This document shows positions 34,201 to 46,059 of a DNA stretch of 64,000 bases, in pieces. Source of the stretch: Euwallacea fornicatus (Eukaryota > Arthropoda > Insecta > Coleoptera > Curculionidae); NCBI RefSeq assembly GCF_040115645.1, contig NC_089555.1, positions 1,922,001 through 1,986,000 on the forward strand, given 5' to 3'. The notes under the pieces were generated by a model. The model did no database searches. It had not been told where the DNA came from and saw nothing but the letters and a program-made list of their open reading frames with translations. Numbering within the stretch: position 1 is the first letter of the stretch; each line of letters starts with the position of its first letter. The translations under genes were made by a program, and so were the position numbers.

Positions 34201-35658
34201 TACCACAGAAAAAATATTCAGGTTAGACACGTTTCTCTGGGACACCCTACGTGTCCGTTTGTTCCATGAAAACGAGCTTTACAATATATAGTGTTTGTTC
34301 TAGTTGCTTGATAGTGGATAAACTTGATCGATCTTCCTGAAGCCTCAATCTATATTCCTTATTACCGTCCCATCAAACCTACTTTATATGCAATTGCAAG
34401 AAGTGTTTATGCCGAGCTGAACGAACTCTTAGCTGATGCTGTTTATCACAAATGGAATTATTAAAACTATATAGACTATGAGGTATTTTCTTGACAATAT
34501 GGTGAAGGATATTGCAATGAAATAATAACCATAGCTAAGTTTCAATATTTTAGATCTTCGTGGTACATTTTCACTTAATTAAATATTAAAAGAGTATATG
34601 CAGGTTTCAAAACTTCAGTTCGTGATGTGACCATCGCATACAGACAATAATGTACGAACAAATCAGAAACCCGATCAGTCTCTACTGATCTTGATTTGTT
34701 TTCTCTCGTTAAAAACGCCTTATATGCAATTGCAAGTCATGTTATTTACGCCAAGCTGAGTAAATTCTTCAAATTTTAATTAGAAGGTAGTAATTATTTT
34801 TGTTTATCACCATTTCCTTATAGGAAGTGTTTTTGAATAAAACGGCGAAGCATATTTGTGGTGAATAATCCAAGTTACTAATGAAATGGTGAAAGCGACA
34901 GTTTTGTTACTTTGAAACTTTGTGCTAGCCTGTTTACCCGCACCATGAAATGGACACTCCTAAGAAATAGGAGGCGTTTTATTCCAGTTTAGTGGCTAAG
35001 GCGTAAGAAACGTCTGTCAAGCATCACGTAAAACTCATTCTTAATCTTCTAACTACAGTGTTCGAAGGTACATCAAAGCCTCACTTCATATTCTGGCCAG
35101 CTTCTGACAAAGAGTAAACAGATCAGGGACTCAATCAGTCTTCCACAGGTTTCAATCTGTCTTATGCTGGGCTTTTCATCCTTCTTAAAGGTTCTTTATA
35201 TGCAATTGGGAGAAGTGTTTACGTCGAGCTGAGTGAAATTATATTTGCTCTATATAAAAGCATGATTAAACGATATATGCAGGAAGTGAGTCGACAAGAC
35301 TCTAATGGAATAATTAATATGACCACAGTGATGCAGATATAACAATGCTAAAACTGGAAGTTCACTGCACATGGTTGAAATTTGTTTCAAAAACTTTTGT
35401 AATTACGCAAGTTGGAACGTCCTAATCCCGTGGGTTTCCAAAAGAATTAAAATTTCATTAGTAGCGGATTTAGTGGTGCATTTGGCTTTAATAACTATTA
35501 TGAAGCAAAAGATACTTTGTGGAAAAATCTTGAATAATCATTCAAATGAATTCCAAAAACTCAGTCGTTTTAAGGGTTGACTCACCGTTACTGTTTCCGT
35601 TTAAAAGAGATGCGGCAGACGTGAGGCCGACGCGCGTTCTCCGCAATATCCACAACAT
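16222..35658 (-). CDS. Small acidic two-finger C2H2 zinc-finger protein with very large introns
   Basis: Reconstructed from four exons: 35658-35586, 24818-24588, 17345-17258 and 16378-16222, giving 182 residues with every junction in frame (phases 1, 1, 2). Exon 2 encodes a Ser/Asp/Asn-rich acidic segment (DSDNESTFTDVDYDD). Exons 3-4 encode two C2H2-type fingers, LTCNVCDRTFSCPKQLSSHK and GCSACDSLFPSLMALEHHK, the second joined across the splice. An acidic tail follows and ends CERLL. Probably nuclear and nucleic-acid binding; I do not recognise a named family. Exons 2-4 are well supported. Exon 1 (MLWILRRTRV...) rests on a GTGAGT donor, matching phase 1, and a CpG-rich surround; it could instead be 5' UTR with a different start. 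Introns are about 10.8, 7.2 and 0.9 kb. Confidence 0.7.
20840..21685. repeat. Degenerate tandem array, unit about 350 bp, about 2.4 copies
   Basis: Landmarks recur in order: a tctagaagrtcatagtt-like block at about 20863, 21224 and 21569, each followed by a (g/c)ttttcttgarAATwTGGTGA-like block and then an 'aatgargactgaaaa' block. Spacings are 361 and 345 bases. The third copy breaks off near 21685. Divergence between copies is high, so this is an old array. Confidence 0.7.
24181..24570. repeat. Two shortened copies of the 460-bp satellite family
   Basis: Both carry the landmarks 'aaactttgat(g)taaact', 'aaaattaattaytcaaa' and 'ataaaagtgcgactctggac' that define the larger array at 26.5-27.6 kb. 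The second copy ends within about 20 bases of the exon 2 splice donor of the zinc-finger gene. Confidence 0.65.
26500..27625. repeat. Tandem satellite array, unit about 460 bp, about 2.5 copies
   Basis: The block aataaagggcacag occurs at 26564, 27027 and 27480 (spacing 463 and 453). Between these, the same order of blocks repeats: a tttccaggtcgctt block, 'ggtttcactaagcc', 'gcatgcaa(a/c)cattaatac', 'actaaactttgat', 'gatttgggct' and 'cataaaagtgtra'. The third copy is cut at about 27620. Shortened relatives sit at 24.2-24.6 kb. Confidence 0.8.
30840..31005 (+). mobile_element. R1-like LINE 3' tail, solo fragment
   Basis: Ends in ccaggtcggatacctatgaa followed by a pyrimidine-rich bit and an A-rich stretch. 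The same terminal block closes the longer LINE relic 1.3 kb downstream (gaccgggtacctatgaaggt), so this is the 3' end of a related copy, 5'-truncated. Confidence 0.6.
31145..32292 (+). mobile_element. R1-like non-LTR retrotransposon relic: RT C-terminus, 3' UTR and poly(A)
   Basis: The plus strand first reads DIRPWTRKKWGEANCFL, then MMGHGVFGSYLYRIGKRT, the conserved end of R1/LOA-type ORF2. After a frameshift near 31350 it reads YCEEEDDSAYAIFYCEEF, the zinc-binding segment, then a helix (SEKGWNMVSKTAEDIHRRK) to a stop near 31625. A 3' UTR of about 650 bases with an internal tandem repeat leads to gaccgggtacctatgaaggt and an A-rich tail (ataaaaaaaaaaaac). 5'-truncated, as LINE copies usually are. 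Confidence 0.8.
31682..32050. repeat. Minisatellite of about 38 bp x 10 in the LINE 3' UTR
   Basis: About ten degenerate units with consensus near gagttttagaacaaatattt followed by taaaccgatggaggatgg, recurring every 35-38 bases directly after the ORF2 relic. Clear examples begin at about 31719, 31756, 31865 and 32015. Confidence 0.75.
33100..34255 (+). mobile_element. Mariner-like element with about 200-bp inverted repeats and deleted transposase
   Basis: The left arm (33100-33310) and right arm (34040-34255) are imperfect inverted repeats. Both contain gaatattttct, tttgttaaaaaaaa, a ggtgaaaa block, atcatccctcta and a ttaaaattgaaaggggg block in mirror order. Between them the plus strand reads a Tc1/mariner-type DDE fragment: CDHIVEPFFSSGN, LVFQQDGASPHYTVTIRQFL, PDFTPLDVFLYGHLK and a C-terminal helix LEELRARIVEKYRSI. 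One in-frame TGA interrupts it and the N-terminal half is gone, so it is a deletion derivative. Confidence 0.85.
34375..35260. repeat. Third degenerate repeat family, three copies
   Basis: The block tatatgcaattgcaagaagt, followed by a ttaygccgagctga block, occurs at about 34386, 34723 and 35199 (spacing 337 and 476). Copies also share upstream and downstream blocks such as gaycagtct and a ttttcttgacaatatggtga block at 34476. That last block resembles one in the 20.8-kb array, so the two families may share ancestry. Confidence 0.6.
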
Positions 35659-35780
35659 GACACTCGTTCAGGACGTCGAGACGCACTGGCAAAGGGTAGG
35701 AAGGCGTTCCGACGCCGCACCACCAGGTTCAAGCGCCGGCTATGCGTCGTATCGGTATTGTCAAGGTTCAAGTTCATAAA
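35586..35780. promoter_or_regulatory. CpG-rich island, candidate 5' end of the C2H2 gene
   Basis: A sharp GC- and CpG-rich stretch (many cgcg, gcgc and ccgg-like pairs) in very AT-rich surroundings. It overlaps the proposed first exon of the minus-strand zinc-finger gene and its 5' leader. I see no clear TATA box. Confidence 0.4.
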
Positions 35781-38542
35781 CGAAAAACCCTGGTTAAAGA
35801 TTTACTGCGTATAACGTTTTAGATATAAATTTCAGGAAGCCTCGTTTTTTCAATAACACTTTGCAACACCTCTAAATTTTAATATTAGAATTTTTGATAA
35901 CCGAGCTCGCGAGGAGCAAAAGCCCCTTTTCGTGACGAAGTCTAATTTTATAAAGCGGATTCCCGTTTTGTAAATCTAAAAATGCCATTTCATTTCCGAT
36001 TTCCTCGCCATTTCGTCCTAAGGGAAGGCAATTTTATTGCATAAATGTAGTATGATTGTGTTAGACGGGTTTCACAGAAGTTTTGCGTTACGCCTTCCTT
36101 GCCATCACATTCTCGTTAAAGGTCACGTTTTACTTAAATAACGACCCAATTTACAGATCCATCACTTAAACAATGCCTGTTCTATTACACAGCCAATTCT
36201 ATTTGGCAATGGAGCTTCTCCAGGGCAGTTCTCTTTGGCCCTCGTAGAACAAAATCAATAAAACCTACAGAGTTTTCAAATTAATTTAAATTACGCTCGT
36301 TTACATTTATACAGAGTGTAACAGAATGAGTCTTCCAACTACCTACTATACGTGCCTAGAAGCGAAATGAGAAAAAAGGTTCATGGGAATATAGGTCCCT
36401 TTTTGCTTCCTGTCTGAAATACAGGTTGATAAAAAAAATTATAATATTTTTAGTTTGTTCCTTATGATATCGTTCCAGCATTAAATATTTTATGAAAATT
36501 GGCGAACGTACAATAGGTGCAGGGACGCATTTTCTAAGGGGTAAACAATGGTTCAAATTTCACTAGTGGTGTCCCCATAGATCCGACCCTGAACATTTTA
36601 AACAAAAAATATGATACGCCGTTGGTTAAAAAAAAATAATTTTCTAAATGCTTGATAATTCTGTAAAAAAAGATCTCTTGAATACTTCCCATAACGTTAA
36701 CCGTTTTTATGGGAAAAAATTAAACGCAACAATCTGCAACTGAAAAACGACATAATGCATTCAGTAAAAACAATAAAAAATAGACCAGGAATTTTTCAAA
36801 TAGTACGCAATAATATGCGAAAAAGGGCCGAGGCACGCATTCTTGCGGGTGGTGGACATTTTCAACATCATATTAAATTATTCTTTTGTAAGTAATGCAA
36901 TGTTCCTAATTTAGTTTTGTAGTTCTAATATTAGTTACCAAATAATGTTTTTTTTTTCATGAAAACGGTTAACATTATAGAAAATATTCAAAAAACCTTT
37001 TTTCACTTAAATATTAAACATTCAGAAAATTATTTTTCTTTTTTTTTTAAGCTAGTGTCGTATCCTATTTTTCGTTAAAAACGTTCACATCAATGGGGAC
37101 ACCACTAACGAAATTAAAAATATTAAAAAAAAATGTTTCTTTACATCTATTTTACGTCATCCCATTTTCATACAAACGTTCAATGCCGGAACGAACTTAT
37201 TGGGAAAAAACGAAAAAAACAATAAATTTTTATCACCCCATATTTCAGGCGGGAGGTAAAAAAGAATCTTTATTTACATGAACTTTATTTTTTATTTCCG
37301 TCATAGGCACCTATTGTAAATACCAGACAGACTTATTCTTAAACACCCTGTATAAAGAAATCTATTAATGGAATTTGAAGATGACCACAGGAGCTGTGCT
37401 CTTGACCTTAAAATTGAACAAAAGCATGGAATTGTTGGAACTATTTTGCATCTCATACATATTTAAAATTAGCTCCCCAAATGCTAAAGTACGTGGTGCG
37501 TTATCCAGGGGCAGAAGCCATTTGTTCACATTCTCAAGTTCTCAGGACAAAATCTTTTAGTCCTCGATACTTTATCATGCGATATGATAATGCTGACAAA
37601 CGACATTTAACTGAATCAGAGTGAGTCCTCTTGTTTTCCTTGCTAGTGTTCCATGCATTATTCACCGACTATTCGGGAAACGAAATTCTAGACGGCATTT
37701 ATGAGGGTAGATTGTTGAAATGTAAATTGCACATCCCTCATGAATTTTTCATGATATTATATGATTTTGTATGTTGTACACCACTTGATCATGACTGTAA
37801 TTTCACCGCTTCTTGCTAACAATAAACGCAATTTGCACCCTGTTAACTTAAAACATGATTACTCCATGCAGACGTCGCGAGGTTGTAAAAGTAATAGGAA
37901 CCCTTTAAAAAACTAGGTCACAATTCGTTTGTTTACCTGATTAAACTCTGCAGTAAATCCTAATTCATCTGAACGTAGCATATTTCAAATCACAGCAATC
38001 CGCCCTCTGTGATAAATGTCCTTTAATGGAAATTTTGCTTCCCCGAAAACTTTAAACTCAGATATGCATGGTTAATGGAAAACGTTCAAAAGGGAGCAAC
38101 TTACTACTTAATGGAAGAAGCTTTTTGGTCTTTTTCGAGTCACTACCAGGAGAATTATTAATGATCGCTTCTGGAAAGCCAACATTTTTAAAACTTCCCT
38201 TCACAGAGGGTCTTTTACTCAGTCGTATAAATAAAGCTGCGTATAAATTTTCATGTAGAAAATAAATTTACCACACCTGCTCTCGTTTTATTTCCTATCG
38301 AAGGCATGATTCGGCACCCTGATATTACCTCCTTTTGGCACCATAAAAATTCTATAACATTCTATTATGGTGACGCATATCACGAAATAACTCGTAATAT
38401 TGAACGTTTTATATTTATTGTATCACTGATAAAGGGACTTTTTTTGGCGTGCATCGAAAGGATCTGCTATAAAAAATATATTTCTTTATATTTTATTTTC
38501 AAAAAATCAATAACAAAAAGCTTAGAATAAGATAAAAAGAAT
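35781..38542. other. Intergenic region with one transposon
   Basis: Apart from the inverted-repeat element at 36.3-37.35 kb I see no supportable gene. Several 60-70 codon open frames show no domain. Confidence 0.5.
36310..37352 (+). mobile_element. Mariner-like element with about 410-bp inverted repeats
   Basis: The arms at 36310-36715 and 36958-37352 are long imperfect inverted repeats. They share the terminus acag(a/g)gtgt, a ctgaaatayrgg block, ttagtggtgtccccat, aaaaataattttct and a gttaaccgtttt block. The 240-base core keeps a transposase C-terminal scrap (RPGIFQIVRNNMRKR, then ILAGGGHFQHHI), the usual last block of insect mariner-like transposases found with DUF4817. Most of the gene is deleted. 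Confidence 0.85.
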
Positions 38543-39439
38543 TTACATTGATTTCGTCATATAAACTGAAGATTGTTTGATATAAGCATCTAACTTCGTT
38601 TTAAAAAGCTCTGACTGAATGGGTTGGCTCAAATTACAGAGGGGATTTTTCACAACGTATTCCACAAAAATCTACAAGAAACCTCTTTAATTAGCCATAA
38701 AATCAAGTTTGGCAAAGAATGAACTTACCTCCTTGTAAATTTGATGCAACAAGTCTCTAACTCCTTGGGAATGGTTGTCAGTGTTCAAGATGAATTTCAA
38801 CCCCGATGGGGTCTCTAAATAATGCAGAGTGTATTTTGATGTTTTGTAAAAGAGAAAGCCTTCTTTGGTGTCAGTTGGAGATATTTTATTCACAAAGGAT
38901 TTTAAGGAAAATATCATTCCATACATTAATTTTGCCTCCTGGAAAAGTATTACTATGTAAAAATTTGTAGACTTTATGAAAAATTCAACCTATGTCTCTC
39001 TGTTTTTTTTATAAAATCCTGACCCATCTGACAGAGTACTGGAAGGTTAAGGTTTATTCAAGTAGAAGTATCTGCTTTAGTTAAGAAAATCAACGAATTG
39101 GTAGAAAGAATATGAATTTTCCTGCTTACGATTGCAAAGAAAAAGTGTGTGCGATATAATGTGAAAGGATGTGAGACTGCAGAGGGTTTCGACTGTCTCT
39201 ACTTATTTCATTAGCGTTTAGAAAAGAAAAGGTAGAACACTAGGATAACTTGAATGTTGCAAATGAGAAATTTTAGAGAGTTAGAGAGAAATTTACAGAA
39301 ATTGAACTGAAATTATTGCTAAGTGTATTTTTATTCTTACTTCATCTCGAGTTATACCAGAATGCCTCAATCTGTTCCATTCCTGGTAATACAACAAGGT
39401 GCCTAATCTATCAAATATATAAATATTATGTACGGTCAT
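38543..39439 (-). CDS. TRAPPC1: TRAPP complex subunit 1
   Basis: Longin-type core subunit of TRAPP, the Rab GEF/tether for ER-Golgi traffic (yeast Bet5). Exons 39439-39341, 38938-38729 and 38671-38543, all phase 0, give 145 residues, equal to the human protein. The start MTVHNIYIFDRLGTLLYY is the longin strand. The second exon holds MYGMIFSLKSFVNKISP and YTLHYLETPSGLKFI, and the third NPLCNLSQPIQSELFKTKL. Divergent from MRPL17, with about 400 bases between start codons. Confidence 0.96.
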
Positions 39440-39846
39440 AATAAAGCTTATTAAATCTGCTAATTGTTTTAATTTTTAAGATTTATAGTTCTACTGTTAA
39501 AAAAAGACAATAAACACCAACACAACCTAACTATTTAATACCTCGTCTCCTCTTCTTTCATTGAGACTGAAGCAGGATAAAGAATGTTTCCTGTGAGCTT
39601 ATAGATCTGCTTCAAGCACTCTCTATACTCCACTTACTACACCGACTATTCGAAAATACTCATTTCAAACTTTAACATCAGTTCTTAACCTTACTTTGTT
39701 CGGGATAGTAGGGCTTAAGAATTTAAAGAAATTTATTCAAACTTCGCCTTTATTACTTCATCTCTGCTCGACACATTTTATAGTTATTGTTAAATATCCA
39801 GCTTCGAATTAATCACACATACCTGAACTAAATCCAGCTATATAAA

Positions 39847-40614
39847 ATGAACCAAGCCGACGTTTCAAAACTAGTCTCCCAACTGAGAATACAATGCCCT
39901 TCCCGTCTCCGAAAGTTTCGAAACCCTAAAGGCCCTGAAGAAAGACTGAATAAAATGCGCAAAACTGTTACTGCCCTAGTAAAACATGAGAGATTGGAGT
40001 TGAATTTTCCAAGAGGTCATGAGGCTCGAATGTATGCAGAAAGAGTAAGTTTAGCTTTCGTCTAATTTCTTGATGTTTGACCAACAGAATTGTAGCTTAT
40101 ATCAGATGCAATTCGTTATGGTGATTGCCATACCCCTACAATGGAAATGGCTGATTACTGGCTTATAGAGAAACAGCTAATTCATAAATTATTCAAAGTT
40201 TTAGTTCCCAGATTTGAGCAATACAATGTGTCTTATACAAGACTTCTTCGAGCTCCAAGACCGTATCCAGGTATAATTTTACTGTTTTATATCTTTCTGG
40301 ACATTAGGGTGAACTCTAATTGTTTTGTTTTAGGACCCCAGAATCTAAAAGTTGTCTTAGAACTTAAAGGCAATCCTTATCCATCTTTGCTATTAGATAC
40401 CAGTGCAAACAAAAATCTGATTCACAATATTTTGTTAGATGAGGCAAAGAAGGCCTATAGGACAAAAAAATATGCGGAAATTGCGGCTAAAATTGATGCT
40501 GTGGAGTCTGCAGTAGGCCTAAATGTTGAGTCAAGGGAAACGCCTGAACAACAGTCTTTGGGCTCTGAATCAGCAAGTACAGATGAGAGCAAAGATACGG
40601 ACCGCAGTAGTTAA
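39847..40614 (+). CDS. MRPL17: Mitochondrial ribosomal protein L17 (bL17m)
   Basis: Large-subunit mitochondrial ribosome protein. Exons 39847-40044, 40096-40270 and 40334-40614 (217 residues; phases 0 and 1). Conserved bL17 blocks: RLRKFRNPKGPEERLNKMRK and VTALVKHERLELNFPRGHEA in exon 1, KLFKVLVPRFEQYNVSYTRL in exon 2. A Ser/Glu-rich C-terminal tail is typical of the mitochondrial form. An AATAAA at about 40662 can end the transcript. Confidence 0.95.
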
Positions 40615-43600
40615 GTCAAACTTTTAAGGGGGATAATTTCTTTTTGTAAATATGTATTGTAATAAATAAAAATCACATTGAGATCCTATTAGATTGGAGT
40701 TTTCCAAGAAAATTGTATTTCTCGCATTCATTAACGCAACGCTAATTTACCAACAAAATAAACTTTAAAACAGTGCTGGTAATTAAGTTTACAATAGCTG
40801 TTCATCGAAACCCAGTCAATTGTGTAAACAGTATCATGTTTGTTTCTGGGGTTTTTATGACTTTCGAAATACCTTCGATCGTAATGGACAGCCGTTATTC
40901 GGGATTCTGGATAAACTGTTTCGCTATTGACGTCAGTTACTACGAAAAATTTCATTAGCTGATAAAGCTCTAAGACGTCCGTACTTCAGCCTTTTGGTAG
41001 CGACAGCTAGTAGTAAAATTTTAAACAAGCACGATACTCATGCTGGTGCCAAGATTTCAATTTTTGAATTTTAGATTTATTAGTAAATAGATATTGTGTT
41101 GTTTATTGATATACAAGCAAACATGTGCTCCCTCGATCATATGTTCCCGTTTTGAGGAGAGTGACATTCACAGATTCAAACAGTCACCGTTGCCAATCAC
41201 AATAACACAAATACTAGAGGGAAAGGCCAGTTGATAAATATTATAGTTATGTATCTACGTCACCCCGTTTTATAAATGTTAATATTATATTTTAAAGATT
41301 ATCCCGTAAGTTTGTGTAAAATCGAGTTCCTATTGTCAATCAAGTAAACTTCATGCAGTTTTGTGATAGGGAATTAGACGCACTGGGATTCCAAATTCGT
41401 CATATATGCGAAAAAGTTCTAAAAATCGGCTATATCACCTTTAAATTATTCAAGTCTCATTTTTTAACCAAACATACATAGAAACGACATATTCATGGAT
41501 TAAACTGGTTCAAGTGAAGTTCACTTGTATGAGGTTTACACGCTTGAAAAAGACTAACTTATAAGCGATTTGACACACTAAAAACTGAACAATTATGGTG
41601 CAAGGATTCTTACGATTATGTTTTTTCAATTTCTATTACCAACTTAATCCCTCAAGCAGTCCAGCTGAATATCGCCTCTAATTTAAACATTAAGTCCAAG
41701 ATGCTGAGGCCGAGCATCACCTCAAGGGCTCTAATGGAAGCTGTATTCACAATCAGTGATTCCAGGACATGGAAGAATGTTCCTCATCCACACACAGTGC
41801 AGGAATCAGGTCGAGATCTCAGATAGAGGTGAATGTTCTTTAATACGTCCATATTGTGCACTTGCTCGAGACGTGTTTACTTCAGGACGGCTTGTCCAAA
41901 TGCACACCCAGAAAAAAATTGGCCGTTTTCTTATTCCTTCATATACCAAAAACGTTTTCTGGGATGAACGTTATGAAAAAACTTAAAAGAACTAAGATCA
42001 ATGACTCTTGGATCCTACTTTGTCTGGCAAAGAGTTCCTCAACCTTCCTTTATAGGCCTGGAGGGATGAACAAGAGAACTTCTTCGAAAATTGTCGATTC
42101 TATTTCCGTATGAAAAACCGAAAAGAATATACCGGTAACCGAGCCAAAAAGCTAAACTTAAACATTTAGTCGTATCTTTTCACTCTCTCGGACAGCAAGT
42201 GCATCGGCGGTTCCAAAAATAATTTTTTTGAGTTTCGACGCGCGAATTGTGGACACGCGAGGTCAGATTTGGTGACTGCAAAGACAATTTTCCTTTAGTT
42301 CCGTTGAATTTCTTGAAGAAATCGTTAAGATTGGCTGGACATTTAGAGGTATGACTATTTAAAGGAGAGTTGGAATCTTGAATTGTAAAGCAATCCTGAT
42401 ATTTCTCACACCAAAAACTAAAATATCTCCTTCTTCCACAGATAGTGCGTTTAAGAAAGAAATTAAAAACTGAAGAATTATTGTGATTATCTGTGATGCC
42501 TGATCGTGGTAATCATCAATGATCTCTGTGGCACGTAGCAGTGATGTAGGAAGTTCGCGGACGATAATTTCGTTAAAACCTCGAGCAAATATGGGTATGG
42601 AGTCTACAGGAAACAAGGTTGTGACCAGATCGAAAACCATAAGTAAGTATTTTCGTGTTTATTCACGCCTACGTTGTATGGTAAATTGATCGGCCGTGCT
42701 CCTATGGAAACTTATAAGTACAAAGCATAATAAATAATAAAATGAGAATTTACTAGCAGACTTGGCTGTAGTAACAGATTTTTAATAATATAAAAGCGAT
42801 GTTTATTGCGGATTTTATAATTCACTTAGCACGTTTTATGCCACATTTGAACTTAGTCGGCCGTTGCCAAAATCAACTATTTTTCCTACTATGTTAATTC
42901 ATGTTATACAAAACAATAAAAAGGCGATTTTGCGTCATACACAAAGTATATTAATTTGATTTTTAATAAGTTTGTTTTCAGAGCGATTTTTCAGTTAAGT
43001 GCCTACATATATGATCAAAAAAATCGATAAATTGGAGAAATTTACTGTCTGTCATACTTAGCCTAAATTAACAGCGCTGGGTAAAAATATTTCATTTAGG
43101 AAATCGAGACAGAAAACAGATAAAGCCCGATAAACAATTTTGCTCCTCTGAGGATGTGGTCAGATTAAAACACTCATTTTATAACTAGGTGCGAAATAAA
43201 ATCGTTTTTTTTTTTGCATGCCTGTCAATGGAAGTGGTAAATTCGGGACGTCTCAGTCTCGTTTATAGCACAAAATAAGCTTTGATGATAAACAAAAATA
43301 AATATTACGTATTTTTTCTTTAATCGAAACCGTATTTTAATCGCCGATTGAAGTCGATTATAGATTAAAGAAAAATCAGCATGCAATAGCGCTGCCCATG
43401 CGGCTGATAGTGGTCAGTTATTTTTTTAGAGAAACAGAACAGTTTAGAGCAATATTAATATTAAACGTTTTCCTGAAACAAATCTCAACATCTGTTCTTA
43501 ATTTGAGTGCGCAGTGTGACTGAACTAGCCGTTAAAAACACGAATTAATCTCAAATTTAATTATTCGTTTTGAGATCCAGGAAGTCGCTTATTATAAATA

Positions 43601-44874
43601 ACCCAAATTTTCGTTTCATATCTTATAAATAGATCTTGTTAAGTGCAGTTGTATTGAACGTTTTACAGGAGAATTAATTTGATTTATCGATTTGAAAATC
43701 TATTTCAATCTGGGTGATTTCAAGCTGACAGACTTCTATATCATGAGATGTTTAAACTTCATGAAACCATAGATTTTTTTAAATATCTAAATTGCGTATT
43801 TAAAGTTTCGCGTTAAGCGTTTTTGCTCAATGATGACTCTGGCTCCGAACACAGACATAATAGTAATATTTATAGAAGAAATAACGGACTTTAGTCGCTA
43901 TAAGTGGCCATCCATTCTATACGCGTTTTTTCATTTTTAGTCCGTGACTAAAGAAATTTGGCTCTCGCGTGTCTTCTAAGTATTTATTGCCGTTTTTAAT
44001 ATAATAAAGCAAAAAGTGTCTTTTTTTCTCGTTTCGAGGCATATGCCCAGTTTTCGGATATTAGTTTTGTCATTATGCCAGAAATAAAAATGTAAAATTT
44101 GGCAAATAAACTCATAAAAATATTCCAGTTCTATCGAGTTAAGTTAATGGGAAAACACTTAAAATAGGGCAGTGGATGCCTCGATCCTGAGCAGTTTTCT
44201 GCAACGTTCATATCTCAGTAGATTCTTATGTCTCATTGAAAAATATGTATTTTTTCTCAATCGCGGAGAGGGAATTTAAAATAGCCAAGGGACAATAACA
44301 CCTAAAAACACATGTTAACCCTAGTATTGGCAAACGTACCTAATAGTTGTTGTCAATATCAATCTTCATACTAGTACAAATACCTGTAAGAAAATGTCAA
44401 AAAAGTGTTGAGGTTGTAAGATAATTTGATAAATTATCTCTAAGATATTTGCCTAACCAAACGGGTAAAATTATCCCTGTGAATGACATTATTTGAAATT
44501 GTCCATAACTCACTGGTAATTTACCGGTTTAAATGTCCAATCATGCCCTTCAACGAGGTTTAAATTGTATCAATTCCTCACAGAAACATAAACGAGGAAC
44601 AATCCTGGAAAACCATTTAAATACTACATGAAAATGTGATTATATGTAAGGCATCTTTAGAGCTTAACATGTGGCATAATGTATCTTTTTAAAAATAAAT
44701 AAAACATATTTCAAAATTGCTACTGGTTGCTGCAAATATACACAAGCATTTAATTTTAAAAAAATAATAATTTTTTTATCACCCACTACAAGCCGTGTCT
44801 ATGTTATTTACTCTCATATCCCAGTAAACCCAAAAACTGCTATAAGCCATAAGCTAAATTGATAACACTACAGG

Positions 44875-45236
44875 TACAAGGTGTCCTATATTTGACTCTC
44901 AACATGGGGTGCTCGGAAATCGTAGCAGATGCAGAGTCGGTTAAACGAAGGCAAAGTTGTGTTTTATGCGAGAAGTGTTTTGCCTTTTGAATTAAAAAAA
45001 GGATCAATCACTTCTGGAGATATCCGGAAATAACGATAATTACAATTTTCGTCTTATTTTTTCGATTTCAAATTACATAGAATTATGAAAATGGAGAATG
45101 CTTTCCTAAAGCTTTTTCTTCTGCGCTCCAACATAAAAATAGTCTCTCGGAGATATGACGTTTCAGTTCCTCAATACTTTCTATCTCCTACGATTTTCCT
45201 GATCCCCATGTTCAAAGTCGAATATGACACCCTGTA
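44875..45236. mobile_element. MITE-like element, about 360 bp, terminus ACARGGTGTC
   Basis: The left end acaaggtgtcctatatttga mirrors the right end, whose reverse complement begins acagggtgtcatattcgact. Similarity continues through 'caacatgggg' and 'aaatcgtag(c/g)agat' for about 55 bases. No coding core remains. Confidence 0.7.
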
Positions 45237-46059
45237 CATTGATACTGATAATTCAGGTCTGTTCTGATTATTTCCCAACTGACCATCGTTCGTTTCAAAC
45301 CACTCGAATGGGATAATATAACGATTCCCAGAATTTTTGTTTAAATGTTTTACTAAACCAAAACACGTTGATCCGCCGATTCACAATTAACGAAACGATG
45401 TTCTTTGGTTTTTAAAGCCTAATTAGAAGAAATGATGTTCCCATAGGAGGAATTTTTATAAGAGGTAGGAAGGGACCAGGTTGCAGTGGAGTTTTGAAAT
45501 CGGTTTTGTTTATGTTTCCACGCGAGTGTTTCAAGTAATGAGTCACCTTGTTATCGGTTAGAAAGGAGGAAAATGTGCGTTTGAGGAAGCATGAAAAAAA
45601 ATCATCGTATTGAATCGAGAACGAGCCCCCAAGAGCCACTGGATCCACTTACCGGCAAGTTTACCTGGAAGATAATTTCCATGAAAACTCCATGGAAATA
45701 CTTTGTCTTTATATTTAAAGATTTCCATTGATATTGCCCTCTTAGTAATTTCGCCCAAACTTTCATCTATTGGCCCTACGAAAAAGTAGTATCGAACGAA
45801 TATTTTGATGGGTCATAGTCATGAAATATACGGCAAGAATGTTTCATTTAGAGAGGAAATGAAACTTCTTTAAAATAAAACAATTTATTACATTTCTTAA
45901 ACGCAACTTGAAAGAGAGTTCGAGCATTTTAGAGATATTTTTCCTCAAGTTTTCTCGTTTTACCTAATAACCCATGCTTTTCAATTTATGGAACAGGGAA
46001 AATTGGAAACTATCATGTCTCCCATATGTGTGAATGTGTGTAGTTATTTAAAAAATCTC

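Larger units (their letters stand above)
24819..35585 (-). other. Intron 1 of the C2H2 gene (or upstream region), 10.8 kb
   Basis: Contains the 460-bp array, two R1-like LINE 3' ends, an inverted-repeat transposon and a third tandem family at 34.3-35.3 kb. Open frames here are short, without splice context or domains. If exon 1 is wrong, this stretch is intergenic. Confidence 0.5.

Noticed and set aside
42359..42640. Minus-strand 93-codon frame with protein-like composition
   Set aside because: No recognised domain, no promoter or splice context, and located in a repeat-rich desert; chance frame cannot be excluded.
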